This document shows positions 47,051 through 55,425 of a DNA stretch of 64,000 nucleotides, piece after piece. The position numbers were made by a program, and so were the translations under genes. Position 1 is the first letter of the stretch. Each line of letters begins with the position of its first letter. A model generated the notes under the pieces. That model was not told the origin of the DNA, did not search any database, and saw only the letters and a list, made by a program, of their open reading frames with translations. Origin of the DNA: Solitalea agri (GTDB lineage Bacteria > Bacteroidota > Bacteroidia > Sphingobacteriales > Sphingobacteriaceae); contig NZ_JAMWYS010000035.1 in assembly GCF_023914155.1 (NCBI RefSeq), positions 1 to 64,000 of the forward strand, in the 5' to 3' direction.

Positions 47051-48604
47051 TTAAAACCAACCGCTTTTTTTTCTTCTTGTTGAAGTTGAAAGTCCTAAAA
47101 CACCTAACAAGCCGCGAGTGACTTCCTTAATAATTGTTTGGCCTGCTCGGCTGTTTATCGCTTCCTCAATCATACTTGGCTCTTCAGCTGCTTTTTTCTG
47201 CTCTTTGGCTTCTTGATTAGCCTGCTCCGCCGCTTGCTGCTGATTTCTAGCTTGTTCCAGTTTTTTTGTTAAAATTTCAAAAGCGCTTTCACGATCAAGG
47301 GATTCATTATATTCCCTTGCCAAACTAGATTTATCTACTAAGGCATCCATTTCAATTGGCGACAAAATGTCCATTCTTGATTGAGGAGGAGCAATAAGTG
47401 TATGTGCCAGCGGGGTTGGAATACCTTTTTCGTTTAGAACGGTTACAAGCGCTTCGCCGATACCCATTTGGGTTAAAATGTCTTCAGTCTTGTAGAACTC
47501 TGTTTCCGGATAGTTCTCGGCAGTAAGTTTAATGGCTTTACGATCAACCGCTGTAAAAGCACGCAAAGCATGTTGAATTTTCATCCCTAATTGTCCAAGT
47601 ATTTCGTTAGGGACATCGGTAGGGTTTTGGGTGACGAAAAATAGTCCTACACCTTTCGAGCGAATGAGTTTAACCATGGTGGTTATCTGGTCAAGCAAGG
47701 CTTTGCTCGCTTGATCAAAAATCAAATGCGCCTCATCAATAAAGATGATAAGTTCTGGCATGTCGGCATCGCCTCGTTCAGGGAATTTCTCATAAATTTC
47801 AGCAAGTAAGCACAGCATAAAAGTTGAGAACAAGCGGGGTTTGCTTTGCAGATCAACCAGACGAATGATGTTTACGTATCCTCGTCCGTTATCATCTTTG
47901 CGTAAAAGATCTTCTACATCAAACGATTTCTCTCCAAAGAATTTGTCAGCGCCTTGTTCTTCTAAAGCAATTAACTGACGCAAGATTGTACCGACAGAAG
48001 CAGGGCTTACCGCACCATAAGTGGCTTCAATTTCTTCTTTTCCTTCGGCTGTTACATATTGAAGCACTTTACGAAGATCCTTAATATCTAGCAGTGGAAG
48101 GCTTTTGTCATCAGCATATTTGAAAACCAAGGATAATACACCAGACTGGGTATCATTTAAGTCGAGAATACGTGACAACAAAACAGGGCCAAATTCAGAG
48201 ATGGTTGCGCGAAGCTTAACACCTTTTTCGTCTGAAATTGACATTAATTCGGTTGAGGCACCTTGTGGTTTCCATTCAATTCCAATTTTTTGTGATCGCT
48301 CAGTTGCTTTAGGATTGGCCTCTCCCGGTTGACTAATTCCGCTTAAGTCGCCTTTTATGTCCATTGCCAAAATAGAAACACCTTTGTCGGTCAGTTTCTC
48401 ACAAATAACCTGAAGAGTTTTTGTTTTGCCCGTACCCGTTGCCCCGGCAATTAGTCCATGACGATTAAAGGTTTTCAATGGAGCCTTTACCTGGTTGTTT
48501 TCCAGTATTTCTCCATCTAAAATAGAAGTTCCTAAAATAATGCTGTCGCCGGAAAAGGTATATCCGGTGCTAATAACTTCGCGAAATTTTTCTTTATTAT
48601 CCAT
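47051..48604 (-). CDS. HerA-like ATPase (DUF853 family)
   Basis: A 517-residue P-loop ATPase of the HerA/FtsK superfamily. Walker A is GATGTGK (54-60); Walker B is LIIFIDEAH (285-293); TQNPTDVPNEILGQLGMKIQHAL follows as sensor region. The C-terminal 100 residues are low-complexity, rich in Glu, Gln and Lys. HerA relatives pump or remodel DNA, often with NurA nuclease, but no nurA adjoins here. Its cell role is not known. Confidence 0.88.
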   Translation of the reverse strand: MDNKEKFREVISTGYTFSGDSIILGTSILDGEILENNQVKAPLKTFNRHGLIAGATGTGKTKTLQVICEKLTDKGVSILAMDIKGDLSGISQPGEANPKATERSQKIGIEWKPQGASTELMSISDEKGVKLRATISEFGPVLLSRILDLNDTQSGVLSLVFKYADDKSLPLLDIKDLRKVLQYVTAEGKEEIEATYGAVSPASVGTILRQLIALEEQGADKFFGEKSFDVEDLLRKDDNGRGYVNIIRLVDLQSKPRLFSTFMLCLLAEIYEKFPERGDADMPELIIFIDEAHLIFDQASKALLDQITTMVKLIRSKGVGLFFVTQNPTDVPNEILGQLGMKIQHALRAFTAVDRKAIKLTAENYPETEFYKTEDILTQMGIGEALVTVLNEKGIPTPLAHTLIAPPQSRMDILSPIEMDALVDKSSLAREYNESLDRESAFEILTKKLEQARNQQQAAEQANQEAKEQKKAAEEPSMIEEAINSRAGQTIIKEVTRGLLGVLGLSTSTRRKKSGWF

Positions 48605-48692
48605 CAGGAAAACGTATTATTAACTGGTTGTTTAAATTGTTAAGCAGTTAAATTTACATGAATTTATGTGACAAAAAAACCTACTTATCTTG

Positions 48693-49745
48693 ATGAATAG
48701 AATTAAAATAATATCCACTTTGCTATTAGTTGGAGTGGCCCAGCTGGGCTTTTCTCAACAAGTAGCTATTCAGATTTTTAAACCGGATACCTCAACAAGT
48801 ATCAGGGCGATAGCGGTGCCTAACGATTCAACAGTTTGGTTTGGCGGAAGCAAAGGCAAATATGGTTTCACAAATGATAATGATAATAGTTGGACAGTTG
48901 TTCAAAAAGATAATGACTTAAGGAATACCGAATTCAGGAGTATTGCAGCCTTACCTTCAGGAGCTGTTTTTATGGCGAATATTGGGTCGCCCGGGTACAT
49001 ACTTCAATTAAATGATGATGGGTTTAGCTGGCAGCAACGGTATAAAAATGAAACCAAAGATCAGTTCTTCGACGCTTTAGTTTTCGTGTCGAATGAAGTT
49101 GGTTATGCTTTGGGCGATCCACAGAGTGGATGTGTTCAATTATTGAAAACCAACAATGCCGGTAAAAACTGGAATCCGGTAAATTGTAGTGATTTGCCAG
49201 CTCTTGAAAGTGGCGAAGCATTTTTTGCATCTTCGAATACTTCAATGGATGCTATAGGTAAATATATTTGGATTGCAACAGGAGGCCCTAAAGCTCGTGT
49301 GATTTATTCTGATAATAGCGGAGCTTCATGGACGCTGTTTAAAACTCCAATTCAACAAGGTTTAAAAATGACCGGGATCTTTTCACTTGATATGTATAAT
49401 GAGAAGATCGGCGTTGTTGCCGGAGGCGATTACGACAATAAAGCTGAAACAAAAAACACCATTGCTTTTACCAAAGACGGAGGACGTACTTGGCAAGTAA
49501 AATCCAATCAGCTGCCTTTTGTTTCATGTGTTCAATTTATTCCAGGGTCAAAAGGCAAAAGACTATTAGCAGCTTGTTTGCCTGGTGTTTATTATTCAAA
49601 TAATGCCGGACTTACCTGGATGAAAATAAGTGATGAAAGTTTTTATACTTTCAGAATAGCCCCATCAGGCAGAACTGCTTGGTTTGCAGGAGTGAAAGGG
49701 GTGATAGGCAAAATGAATTTATCAGAAATAGGGGCAAACAACTAA
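48693..49745 (+). CDS. Secreted Ycf48/sialidase-like beta-propeller protein
   Basis: A 350-residue exported protein with a signal peptide ending near QLGFSQQ. Seven-bladed propeller repeats are visible as recurring aspartate-box motifs: SGASWTLF, DGGRTWQV, NAGLTWMKI and NAGKNWNPV. Similar Ycf48/Hcf136-type proteins bind other proteins or glycans; an oxidoreductase label used for relatives is not supported by motifs. ATG 48693 is preferred to the TTG just before it. The stop lies 1 base from the convergent DUF3820 gene. Confidence 0.8.
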   Translation: MNRIKIISTLLLVGVAQLGFSQQVAIQIFKPDTSTSIRAIAVPNDSTVWFGGSKGKYGFTNDNDNSWTVVQKDNDLRNTEFRSIAALPSGAVFMANIGSPGYILQLNDDGFSWQQRYKNETKDQFFDALVFVSNEVGYALGDPQSGCVQLLKTNNAGKNWNPVNCSDLPALESGEAFFASSNTSMDAIGKYIWIATGGPKARVIYSDNSGASWTLFKTPIQQGLKMTGIFSLDMYNEKIGVVAGGDYDNKAETKNTIAFTKDGGRTWQVKSNQLPFVSCVQFIPGSKGKRLLAACLPGVYYSNNAGLTWMKISDESFYTFRIAPSGRTAWFAGVKGVIGKMNLSEIGANN

Positions 49746-49746
49746 G

Positions 49747-49965
49747 TTAAAATTTTCCTTTTTTCAGAGGGTCGAGAAGGTACTCTAATCCATTGAGTTT
49801 AATTTCATAGATGGTATGCAGAAGCATTCCGAGTTTGCCTGTTGGAAAGCCTTTTGAATGGTACCAAACCAAGTAAGGCTCCGGTAAATTACATATTAAA
49901 ACACCTTTGTATTTGCCATAGGGCATTTTTAGGGTGGTGAGTTCTTTAAGTATTTCGGCGTTCAA
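49747..49965 (-). CDS. DUF3820 family protein
   Basis: A 72-residue protein matching DUF3820: MPYGKYKGVLICNLPEPYLVW, then HSKGFPTGKLGMLL and GLEYLL. The family is widespread and sometimes predicted to be nuclease-associated or virulence-linked, but its role is not established. Single gene, converging on the propeller gene with 1 base between stops. Confidence 0.87.
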   Translation of the reverse strand: MNAEILKELTTLKMPYGKYKGVLICNLPEPYLVWYHSKGFPTGKLGMLLHTIYEIKLNGLEYLLDPLKKGKF

Positions 49966-50040
49966 ACTAACTGATGATATTTATTGCGAAGATAAAAGGA
50001 TAAGCCGCATATCAACAAACAAAACCTTTATAAAACAAGA

Positions 50041-50064
50041 ACGGCCCGATATGATTCGGGCCGT
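50041..50064 (-). terminator. Terminator of the coiled-coil protein gene
   Basis: ACGGCCCGA (50041-50049) and TCGGGCCGT (50056-50064) pair with a 6-nt loop; on the minus strand a T-rich stretch follows. It lies 26 bases past the stop at 50090. Confidence 0.85.
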
Positions 50065-50089
50065 CCTGCATCAAAGTATATCGAACTAA

Positions 50090-51013
50090 TTATTTCAATG
50101 TAAAGGATGATGAGCCAAGTTTTGAACCTTCAGTAAATAAGTTTACTGTGTATGTTCCTGGAGCCCAGCCTTCGCTGCTTAACCACTCAATAGCGTAGTT
50201 AGGGTTGTTTTTAGCATAAACCATAGTAGTTGAAGTAGTATACTCCACTTTCTCTCCTCCAATTACTAAATCTTTAGGGGTATCAGCTGCTGAAGCAGAG
50301 GTAAGGGTTTTACCGCTAGGGTCAACAATTTGCATGAACACCATGTATGGTCCTTCTTGAGCTAACTCATTTGGAGCTACCGCAAAGTCAGCGACCAATT
50401 TGTCAATGTTTTTAGCTTTAACATAGTCAACAAACTTTCCGCTGTTTTTGCGTTTGAAAGTTTTTGTGGTAACGGATGAAGCTTTTAACATTGAAGCCAA
50501 TGTTACTTTATTGCTTAATTCTGAATTTTGTGATGTTAAATCTTGATTCTTTTTATTCGACTCTTCAACAGTTGTTTTCAATGTGCTATTTTCTGCTGTC
50601 AATTGCTCTTTCTCTTGCTTAAGAGTCTCAATTTCAGCTAAATACTGGTTGATGGTTTCTTTTAAAGTAGCAATCTCTTTTTTAGTTTTTGAGAGTTGAG
50701 CTGCCGAAAGTTTTCCGTTGCGTAAGGCCACTTCCAGTTCTTCAATTTTAGCGCTCATCTCTTTTTCTTTCGACTCTAAATCAGTAGTTAAAGTTTGATT
50801 AGAAGCTTTAACAGTATTAAGTTCAGTTTTTAGCTTTTCAAGTTCTAACTGAAGCGAAAGTTTTTCGTCTGTAATGGTAATGAGTTTAGCTTCTTTCTCA
50901 TTTTTATTTAAGAAAAGGTAAGCGTTTGCTCCGAGTAGCAGAACAATAATTCCTGCAAGAATGTAAATCCAATTTTTAGATTTTGATTCGTCTGTGGTCA
51001 TGGTATCTTCCAT
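50090..51013 (-). CDS. Membrane-anchored coiled-coil protein
   Basis: A 307-residue protein with a cytoplasmic N-tail, one membrane helix (about 15-35, WIYILAGIIVLLLGANAYLF), a long coiled coil (about 40-170) and a C-terminal beta-rich domain (about 180-307) with PYMVFMQIVDPSGKTL and WAPGTYTVNLF. The topology suggests a periplasmic rod holding a small globular head. No family name comes to mind. It diverges from the GHL10 gene. Confidence 0.8.
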   Translation of the reverse strand: MEDTMTTDESKSKNWIYILAGIIVLLLGANAYLFLNKNEKEAKLITITDEKLSLQLELEKLKTELNTVKASNQTLTTDLESKEKEMSAKIEELEVALRNGKLSAAQLSKTKKEIATLKETINQYLAEIETLKQEKEQLTAENSTLKTTVEESNKKNQDLTSQNSELSNKVTLASMLKASSVTTKTFKRKNSGKFVDYVKAKNIDKLVADFAVAPNELAQEGPYMVFMQIVDPSGKTLTSASAADTPKDLVIGGEKVEYTTSTTMVYAKNNPNYAIEWLSSEGWAPGTYTVNLFTEGSKLGSSSFTLK

Positions 51014-51115
51014 TGTTAATTGCGTTTAGTGGTTTCCTCTATCTTTATATGTTAACTATTTCTCTTTTCTTACTGTACATTACTCGTTTAGTTAAAAACT
51101 CGCAATGATTTTATA

Positions 51116-51123
51116 TACTTTTG
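51116..51123 (+). promoter_or_regulatory. Candidate -7 box upstream of GHL10 gene
   Basis: TACTTTTG followed by CGACC fits the extended Bacteroidetes -7 element. It implies a leader of about 190 bases before the ATG at 51321. Confidence 0.5.
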
Positions 51124-51281
51124 CGACCTAACAATATTTTAACCGAATTAAGGTTAAGGTGTAGTGTTGAGTCTAAGTAACGGATACAAGTTTAATGCCA
51201 TTGCATTATATGCATTTATACTTAGGTTTGGAAGCAATGTTACAGAAATTTGGGTAATAATTTCTACGCATTGAGAAGAAG

Positions 51282-51311
51282 AAGGTTTTACTATTAGGTA
51301 AAACAAACCTT
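51282..51311 (+). promoter_or_regulatory. Leader hairpin just before the GHL10 start codon
   Basis: AAGGTTTTAC (51282-51291) and GTAAAACAAACCTT (51298-51311) pair almost fully around TATTAG, ending 9 bases before the ATG. It could block initiation or stabilise the mRNA. Confidence 0.45.
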
Positions 51312-51320
51312 AAAATTTGT

Positions 51321-52850
51321 ATGAAGAAGAGATTTGGGCAGTTTTTGTCATTAATAATTACATTAGGTTATATATTTCCTGTTCATGCGCAACAAAACTA
51401 TCCTCCCAAAAGGGAGGTGAGAGGCGTTTGGATTGCTACGGTAGCTAATATTGATTGGCCAAGTAGCACGCATTTAAGTGCGACCGAACAGAAAGACGAA
51501 TTCAAGTATATCTTAGACCATCATCAACGAACAGGAATTAACACTGTTTATGGTCAGGTAAGACCCAATGCCGATGCTTTTTATGCCAAAGGAAGAGAGC
51601 CTTGGTCCTATTGGCTTACCGGCCAGCAAGGGCGTCCACCTTATCCGGAGTATGATCCATTAGATTTTATGATCGAAGAGTGCCATAAAAGAGGAATGGA
51701 GTTTCATGCTTGGTTCAATCCGTATCGTGCCACACATAAAGGTGCAAAGGGAGCGGTTGCATCTACTCATATTACTAAAAGAAAACCTGAATGGTTTTTT
51801 AACTATGGAGGTCAGCTGCTTTTTAATCCGGGGATACCTGAAGTACGCGAATACATTGTATCGGTAATTATGGATGTGGTAAGAAATTACGATGTCGACG
51901 GAATTCACTTTGATGATTATTTCTATCCTTATCCAGAGCCTGGTCAATACATTCCGGATTGGGCAACCTTTAAAAAATATCCGAATGGCTTTACCACCAT
52001 TGAAGACTGGAGACGCAACAACGTCGATCTTTTGGTTAAAATGGTGCATGATAGTGTGTCGGCAGCGAAACCAAAGGTGAAATTTGGTATTAGTCCGTTT
52101 GGAATCTGGAAAAATAGTTACCAGGATCCGGATGGCTCCGATACTCGTGGAGGATCTTCGTACTATAATCAATATGCTGATACCCGTAAATGGCTAGAGG
52201 AAGGCTGGGTAGATTATATGTTGCCGCAGGTTTACTTTAATACCGGTCATCCGAAAGCCGATTTTGAAACATTGACCGACTGGTGGGCAAATAATTCTTT
52301 TGGCCGTCATATCTATATTGGAATGGGAGCTTATCGGATTGGCAGTGATCCGTCATGGAGAAACCCAAATCATATGCCGGGGCAAATTAAATTTACCAGG
52401 TCCTATCCCGAAATCACTGGGCAAGTTTATTTCAGTTCTAAATCATTAACCCGAAATATTCAAGGATTTACCGATACGCTTCGAAACAACTATTATCGCT
52501 ATAAAGCTTTGCCTCCAACTATGCCATGGATTGATAGCATACCACCAAATGCACCTGGTCATATTACCGCAGAGCAAACAAATCCAGGCGTGGTAAAACT
52601 TAGCTGGACAGAACCTGAAAAAGCCAGTGATGGTGATAATGCCAGGGCATATGTTGTTTATCGCATAGCGCAAAATGAGGTATTTGATATTAATGACCCA
52701 AGGAATATTATTGCAGTGGTATATAATGAACTGTCATTTGTTGATACGGAAGCGAAAACCAAACAAACCTATACATACATCGTGTCTAGTCTTGATAGGA
52801 TGCAAAATGAGAGCACGGATCATTGTTTAATATCGATCCCGGTTAATTAA
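51321..52850 (+). CDS. Secreted GHL10-family glycoside hydrolase with Fn3-like end
   Basis: A 509-residue exported glycosidase with a signal ending near PVHAQQ. The TIM-barrel (about 30-400) shows EVRGVWIATVANIDWP, EFHAWFNPYRATH, VDGIHFDDYFYPYP with likely catalytic acids, and GISPFGIWKN. The last 100 residues form an Fn3-like domain (PNAPGHITAEQ to YTYIVSSLDRMQNES). The E. coli GHL10 protein DigH cleaves denuded peptidoglycan glycans, so a cell-wall substrate is plausible; that is inference. Its stop overlaps the convergent gene by 8 bases. Confidence 0.9.
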   Translation: MKKRFGQFLSLIITLGYIFPVHAQQNYPPKREVRGVWIATVANIDWPSSTHLSATEQKDEFKYILDHHQRTGINTVYGQVRPNADAFYAKGREPWSYWLTGQQGRPPYPEYDPLDFMIEECHKRGMEFHAWFNPYRATHKGAKGAVASTHITKRKPEWFFNYGGQLLFNPGIPEVREYIVSVIMDVVRNYDVDGIHFDDYFYPYPEPGQYIPDWATFKKYPNGFTTIEDWRRNNVDLLVKMVHDSVSAAKPKVKFGISPFGIWKNSYQDPDGSDTRGGSSYYNQYADTRKWLEEGWVDYMLPQVYFNTGHPKADFETLTDWWANNSFGRHIYIGMGAYRIGSDPSWRNPNHMPGQIKFTRSYPEITGQVYFSSKSLTRNIQGFTDTLRNNYYRYKALPPTMPWIDSIPPNAPGHITAEQTNPGVVKLSWTEPEKASDGDNARAYVVYRIAQNEVFDINDPRNIIAVVYNELSFVDTEAKTKQTYTYIVSSLDRMQNESTDHCLISIPVN

Positions 52851-54060
52851 GCAGGTTTCCAATAATATTTTCGCGTTCAAACTCGGTTATTAAACGCTGC
52901 TGAATAGGGTTACGTTTAATAATCGGGTTGTTGAACCAAAATACCGGGTCATAAGGTAGGTTCTTTATATTTTCGTAATCATTTACTTCTGCCGACATAT
53001 CTTCAACACTTAATTCTGGGTCGTACTCATAAACATAGAAAAAGCTATCTGTAACCAAGTTTATTTTCCGCTTCTTGTAAATGGTAAACAGCGAAACCCG
53101 CGTTTTTATATAATCAACCGTTACAAAATTCTCTGCTAACTTTTTAAATCTGATCTCATAGTCTAAACGGGTTTTATCAATCGTCTCCACATTTTGGCGC
53201 TCCCAACCGCTTGGTTTTATTAATTGATTGTCTTTATCGATATAAGTGCCTTGAACTTTTAAGATGTCAAAGGTATTCTCATCAATAAAGATATGACCAT
53301 AAGTGCTGTCATGTTTATTTTTGGCGCTCCTAAATAAGAGTTCTGTAATGCGTTGACCAGACATAGGGTCTTCATATTGATTAGCTAATTCATAAAAGAT
53401 GCGTTGTTTATTTTGATGCCTGATGGGTTGTTCTACTTCAAGCCCTGGCGTAGCATCAGCATAGATCTTTAAAAAGCGGGTTAAAACTGACTGATTATAG
53501 ATATAAACACGATTTCCGGTATCCACATCCTTTATTCCATATCGAGCTTGTGTTAAGTCCCAGCCTTTGATTCCGTTATTATTGCTACAAACGTCATAAA
53601 ACGATTCAAGCACTTCAGTACAAATAGAATCATTGTTGTTAAACTGACGGTAAAAAGCATGTCCGGTTAACTGATTCTTCCTTGATTTTAGTGCTTTATT
53701 ACGAGCCTGTTCTACAAGTTTGGTCACATAATCTTCATATTTTACCTGTACTTCTTTTAGATGAATAATGGTTGGTTTTAATGAGATGGATAGAAAAGTT
53801 GTATCGGGTATCGGTACCATTTTACTTTCATAGCCAAGGCACGAAACTTTTATTAAGGCGGGTAAACTGTCAAGGTGTAATTCGAAATATCCATGATCAT
53901 TACTCAAAGTACCCCGGCTTTTGTCAAAAAGCTCAATGCTGGTGTACGTTACAGGTGATTTGCTGGTTTCGTTAAACGTATAGCCCTGAATTATAACCTG
54001 TGCTTGTAAAAGGTTAAATTCTAGCACTAATACAAAAAGAAAGCATACGAACCGATTCAT
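52843..54060 (-). CDS. Secreted carboxypeptidase-regulatory-like protein
   Basis: A 405-residue exported protein with a signal ending near NLLQAQ. Residues of about 22-115 are a CarboxypepD_reg-like domain (VTYTSIELFDKSRGTLSND, then SCLGYESKMV). The rest is a helical-then-beta region common in Bacteroidetes surface proteins, with YEDYVTKLVEQARNKALK. No catalytic motif. Its stop codon shares the TTAATTAA palindrome with the GHL10 gene. Confidence 0.8.
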   Translation of the reverse strand: MNRFVCFLFVLVLEFNLLQAQVIIQGYTFNETSKSPVTYTSIELFDKSRGTLSNDHGYFELHLDSLPALIKVSCLGYESKMVPIPDTTFLSISLKPTIIHLKEVQVKYEDYVTKLVEQARNKALKSRKNQLTGHAFYRQFNNNDSICTEVLESFYDVCSNNNGIKGWDLTQARYGIKDVDTGNRVYIYNQSVLTRFLKIYADATPGLEVEQPIRHQNKQRIFYELANQYEDPMSGQRITELLFRSAKNKHDSTYGHIFIDENTFDILKVQGTYIDKDNQLIKPSGWERQNVETIDKTRLDYEIRFKKLAENFVTVDYIKTRVSLFTIYKKRKINLVTDSFFYVYEYDPELSVEDMSAEVNDYENIKNLPYDPVFWFNNPIIKRNPIQQRLITEFERENIIGNLLN

Positions 54061-54101
54061 AACTATATAGAATGTTAATAAAATATACTTATAAATCGGG
54101 A

Positions 54102-54161
54102 AAAATAAAACTAAAAAAGGCTGATAATATTCTAATTATCAGCCTTTTTTAGTTTTATTTT
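54102..54161. terminator. Exceptionally long perfect-stem terminator
   Basis: A perfect 27-bp inverted repeat (54102-54128 with 54135-54161) surrounds a 6-nt loop; the core is AAAAGGCTGATAAT. It ends the NagX-like gene on the minus strand, 10 bases past its stop, and its last base lies 101 bases before the next gene's start codon. Confidence 0.88.
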
Positions 54162-54171
54162 GATAAGGTGA

Positions 54172-55302
54172 TTAAACCTTGATAATAATCTTTTTGCGTT
54201 GCATAAACATCATTATTCCGGTAAATAATAAAACCCAAATTAATGCATGAATTAGGGAGGCATTATTAGGAGAGAAATACGGTACAACAAATTCATTATA
54301 AAGATGAGGTACAATGTTTTCAGAGGAGCCTTTGGCGTCAGTTACTTTTATTAGTCCAAGTGTTTTAACAAAAAACGCCGAAAGGAAAAAAGCAGTAATA
54401 GCATTTATACCAAAGGCAACAAAGGGTTTGGTAAAGCGCTTATAACCGTTTACATCAATTAACCAATAGCAGCAGGCAAAAACAATTGAGCCTAATCCAG
54501 CGGTGTAAAGCACAAATGAGCTGGTCCATAAGGATTTATTAATCGGAAAAGCAAAGTTCCAGATTAAACCGGCTATTGCAGCACCAAATCCAGCTACAAA
54601 TAACCATGCTACCTTTTTCCCATTGTCATTTTCTTTTTTCATCCACATGCCACATAAAATACCTAATAAGCCGGTTGCAACAGCAGGCATGGTGCTCAGC
54701 ACACCTTCCGGATCCCAGGTTTTCGATTGTTTCCAAGTATGATCAGTGGTTAAGACCAATCGGTCAAGCCATGCTGCAAGATTCGTTTCAGGTTCCATAT
54801 TCGCATATCCAACACCCGGAACAGGTACGAAGTTCATTAACACATAGTATAGAACTAGTAAACCACCAGCTGTTATTGCAATGGTTTTGGGTTTCGCCTT
54901 TAAGAATATGATCGCAGAAATAAAGAAAACGATACCAATACGCTGTAATACACCTAAGATGCGAACGGTTGAGATATCGAATTTTGGATATAAGGCCAGG
55001 AATAAACCAAGACCGAATAACTTCAATGCTCTTATCGTAATGGTCTTCATCGCTTTACTTTGATCTTCCAGTTCTTTCTGACTTGATAAAGCATAGGCAA
55101 TTGAGATACCTACAATGAATAAGAAAAATGGAAAGATTAAATCGGTGGGAGTACAACCATTCCAATGAGCGTGCTCTAACGGAGAATAAATGTGAGACCA
55201 GCTTCCCGGATTATTAACCAGGATCATAGCCGCAACGGTAATTCCCCTAAAAAAATCTAATGATAAAAGTCGCGGTTTGGCGACACCTGCGTTTACTGTC
55301 AT
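54172..55302 (-). CDS. NagX/HGSNAT-like membrane acyltransferase (DUF5009)
   Basis: A 376-residue polytopic protein with about ten hydrophobic helices. The N-terminus carries SLDFFRGITVAAMILVNNPG and HAHWNGCTPTDLIFPFFLF, which aligns in pattern with heparan-alpha-glucosaminide N-acetyltransferase, including its active His. Related genes named nagX occur in proteobacterial N-acetylglucosamine loci. Here it lies 123 bases from the NagB-PIG-L gene, so acetylation or transport of an amino sugar is likely. Confidence 0.88.
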   Translation of the reverse strand: MTVNAGVAKPRLLSLDFFRGITVAAMILVNNPGSWSHIYSPLEHAHWNGCTPTDLIFPFFLFIVGISIAYALSSQKELEDQSKAMKTITIRALKLFGLGLFLALYPKFDISTVRILGVLQRIGIVFFISAIIFLKAKPKTIAITAGGLLVLYYVLMNFVPVPGVGYANMEPETNLAAWLDRLVLTTDHTWKQSKTWDPEGVLSTMPAVATGLLGILCGMWMKKENDNGKKVAWLFVAGFGAAIAGLIWNFAFPINKSLWTSSFVLYTAGLGSIVFACCYWLIDVNGYKRFTKPFVAFGINAITAFFLSAFFVKTLGLIKVTDAKGSSENIVPHLYNEFVVPYFSPNNASLIHALIWVLLFTGIMMFMQRKKIIIKV

Positions 55303-55376
55303 TGGTTGCTTTGGTTTGTGTTTTTTTTGCTGAAGTTCAGACTGCTATTTAAGAAAATTTAAGATAAAAACAAAAA

Positions 55377-55395
55377 TGCCGGCATTATACCGGCA
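55377..55395 (-). terminator. Terminator after nagB
   Basis: TGCCGG (55377-55382) and CCGGCA (55390-55395) pair with a 7-nt loop, flanked by A- and T-rich runs, 30 bases past the nagB stop. Confidence 0.75.
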
Positions 55396-55425
55396 CTTTT
55401 GTTTATTCAACCAATCTATCAATTA

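Larger units (their letters stand above)
51014..51320. other. Divergent spacer upstream of the GHL10 gene
   Basis: 307 bases between divergent genes. It holds a candidate -7 box at 51116-51123 and a leader hairpin at 51282-51311; the remainder shows no gene. Confidence 0.4.

Noticed and set aside
34001-48604. Defence island including SNF2 helicase and HerA-like ATPase
   Set aside because: The two are 10 kb apart with efflux, vWA and housekeeping genes between, and neither has a nuclease, methyltransferase or NurA partner.
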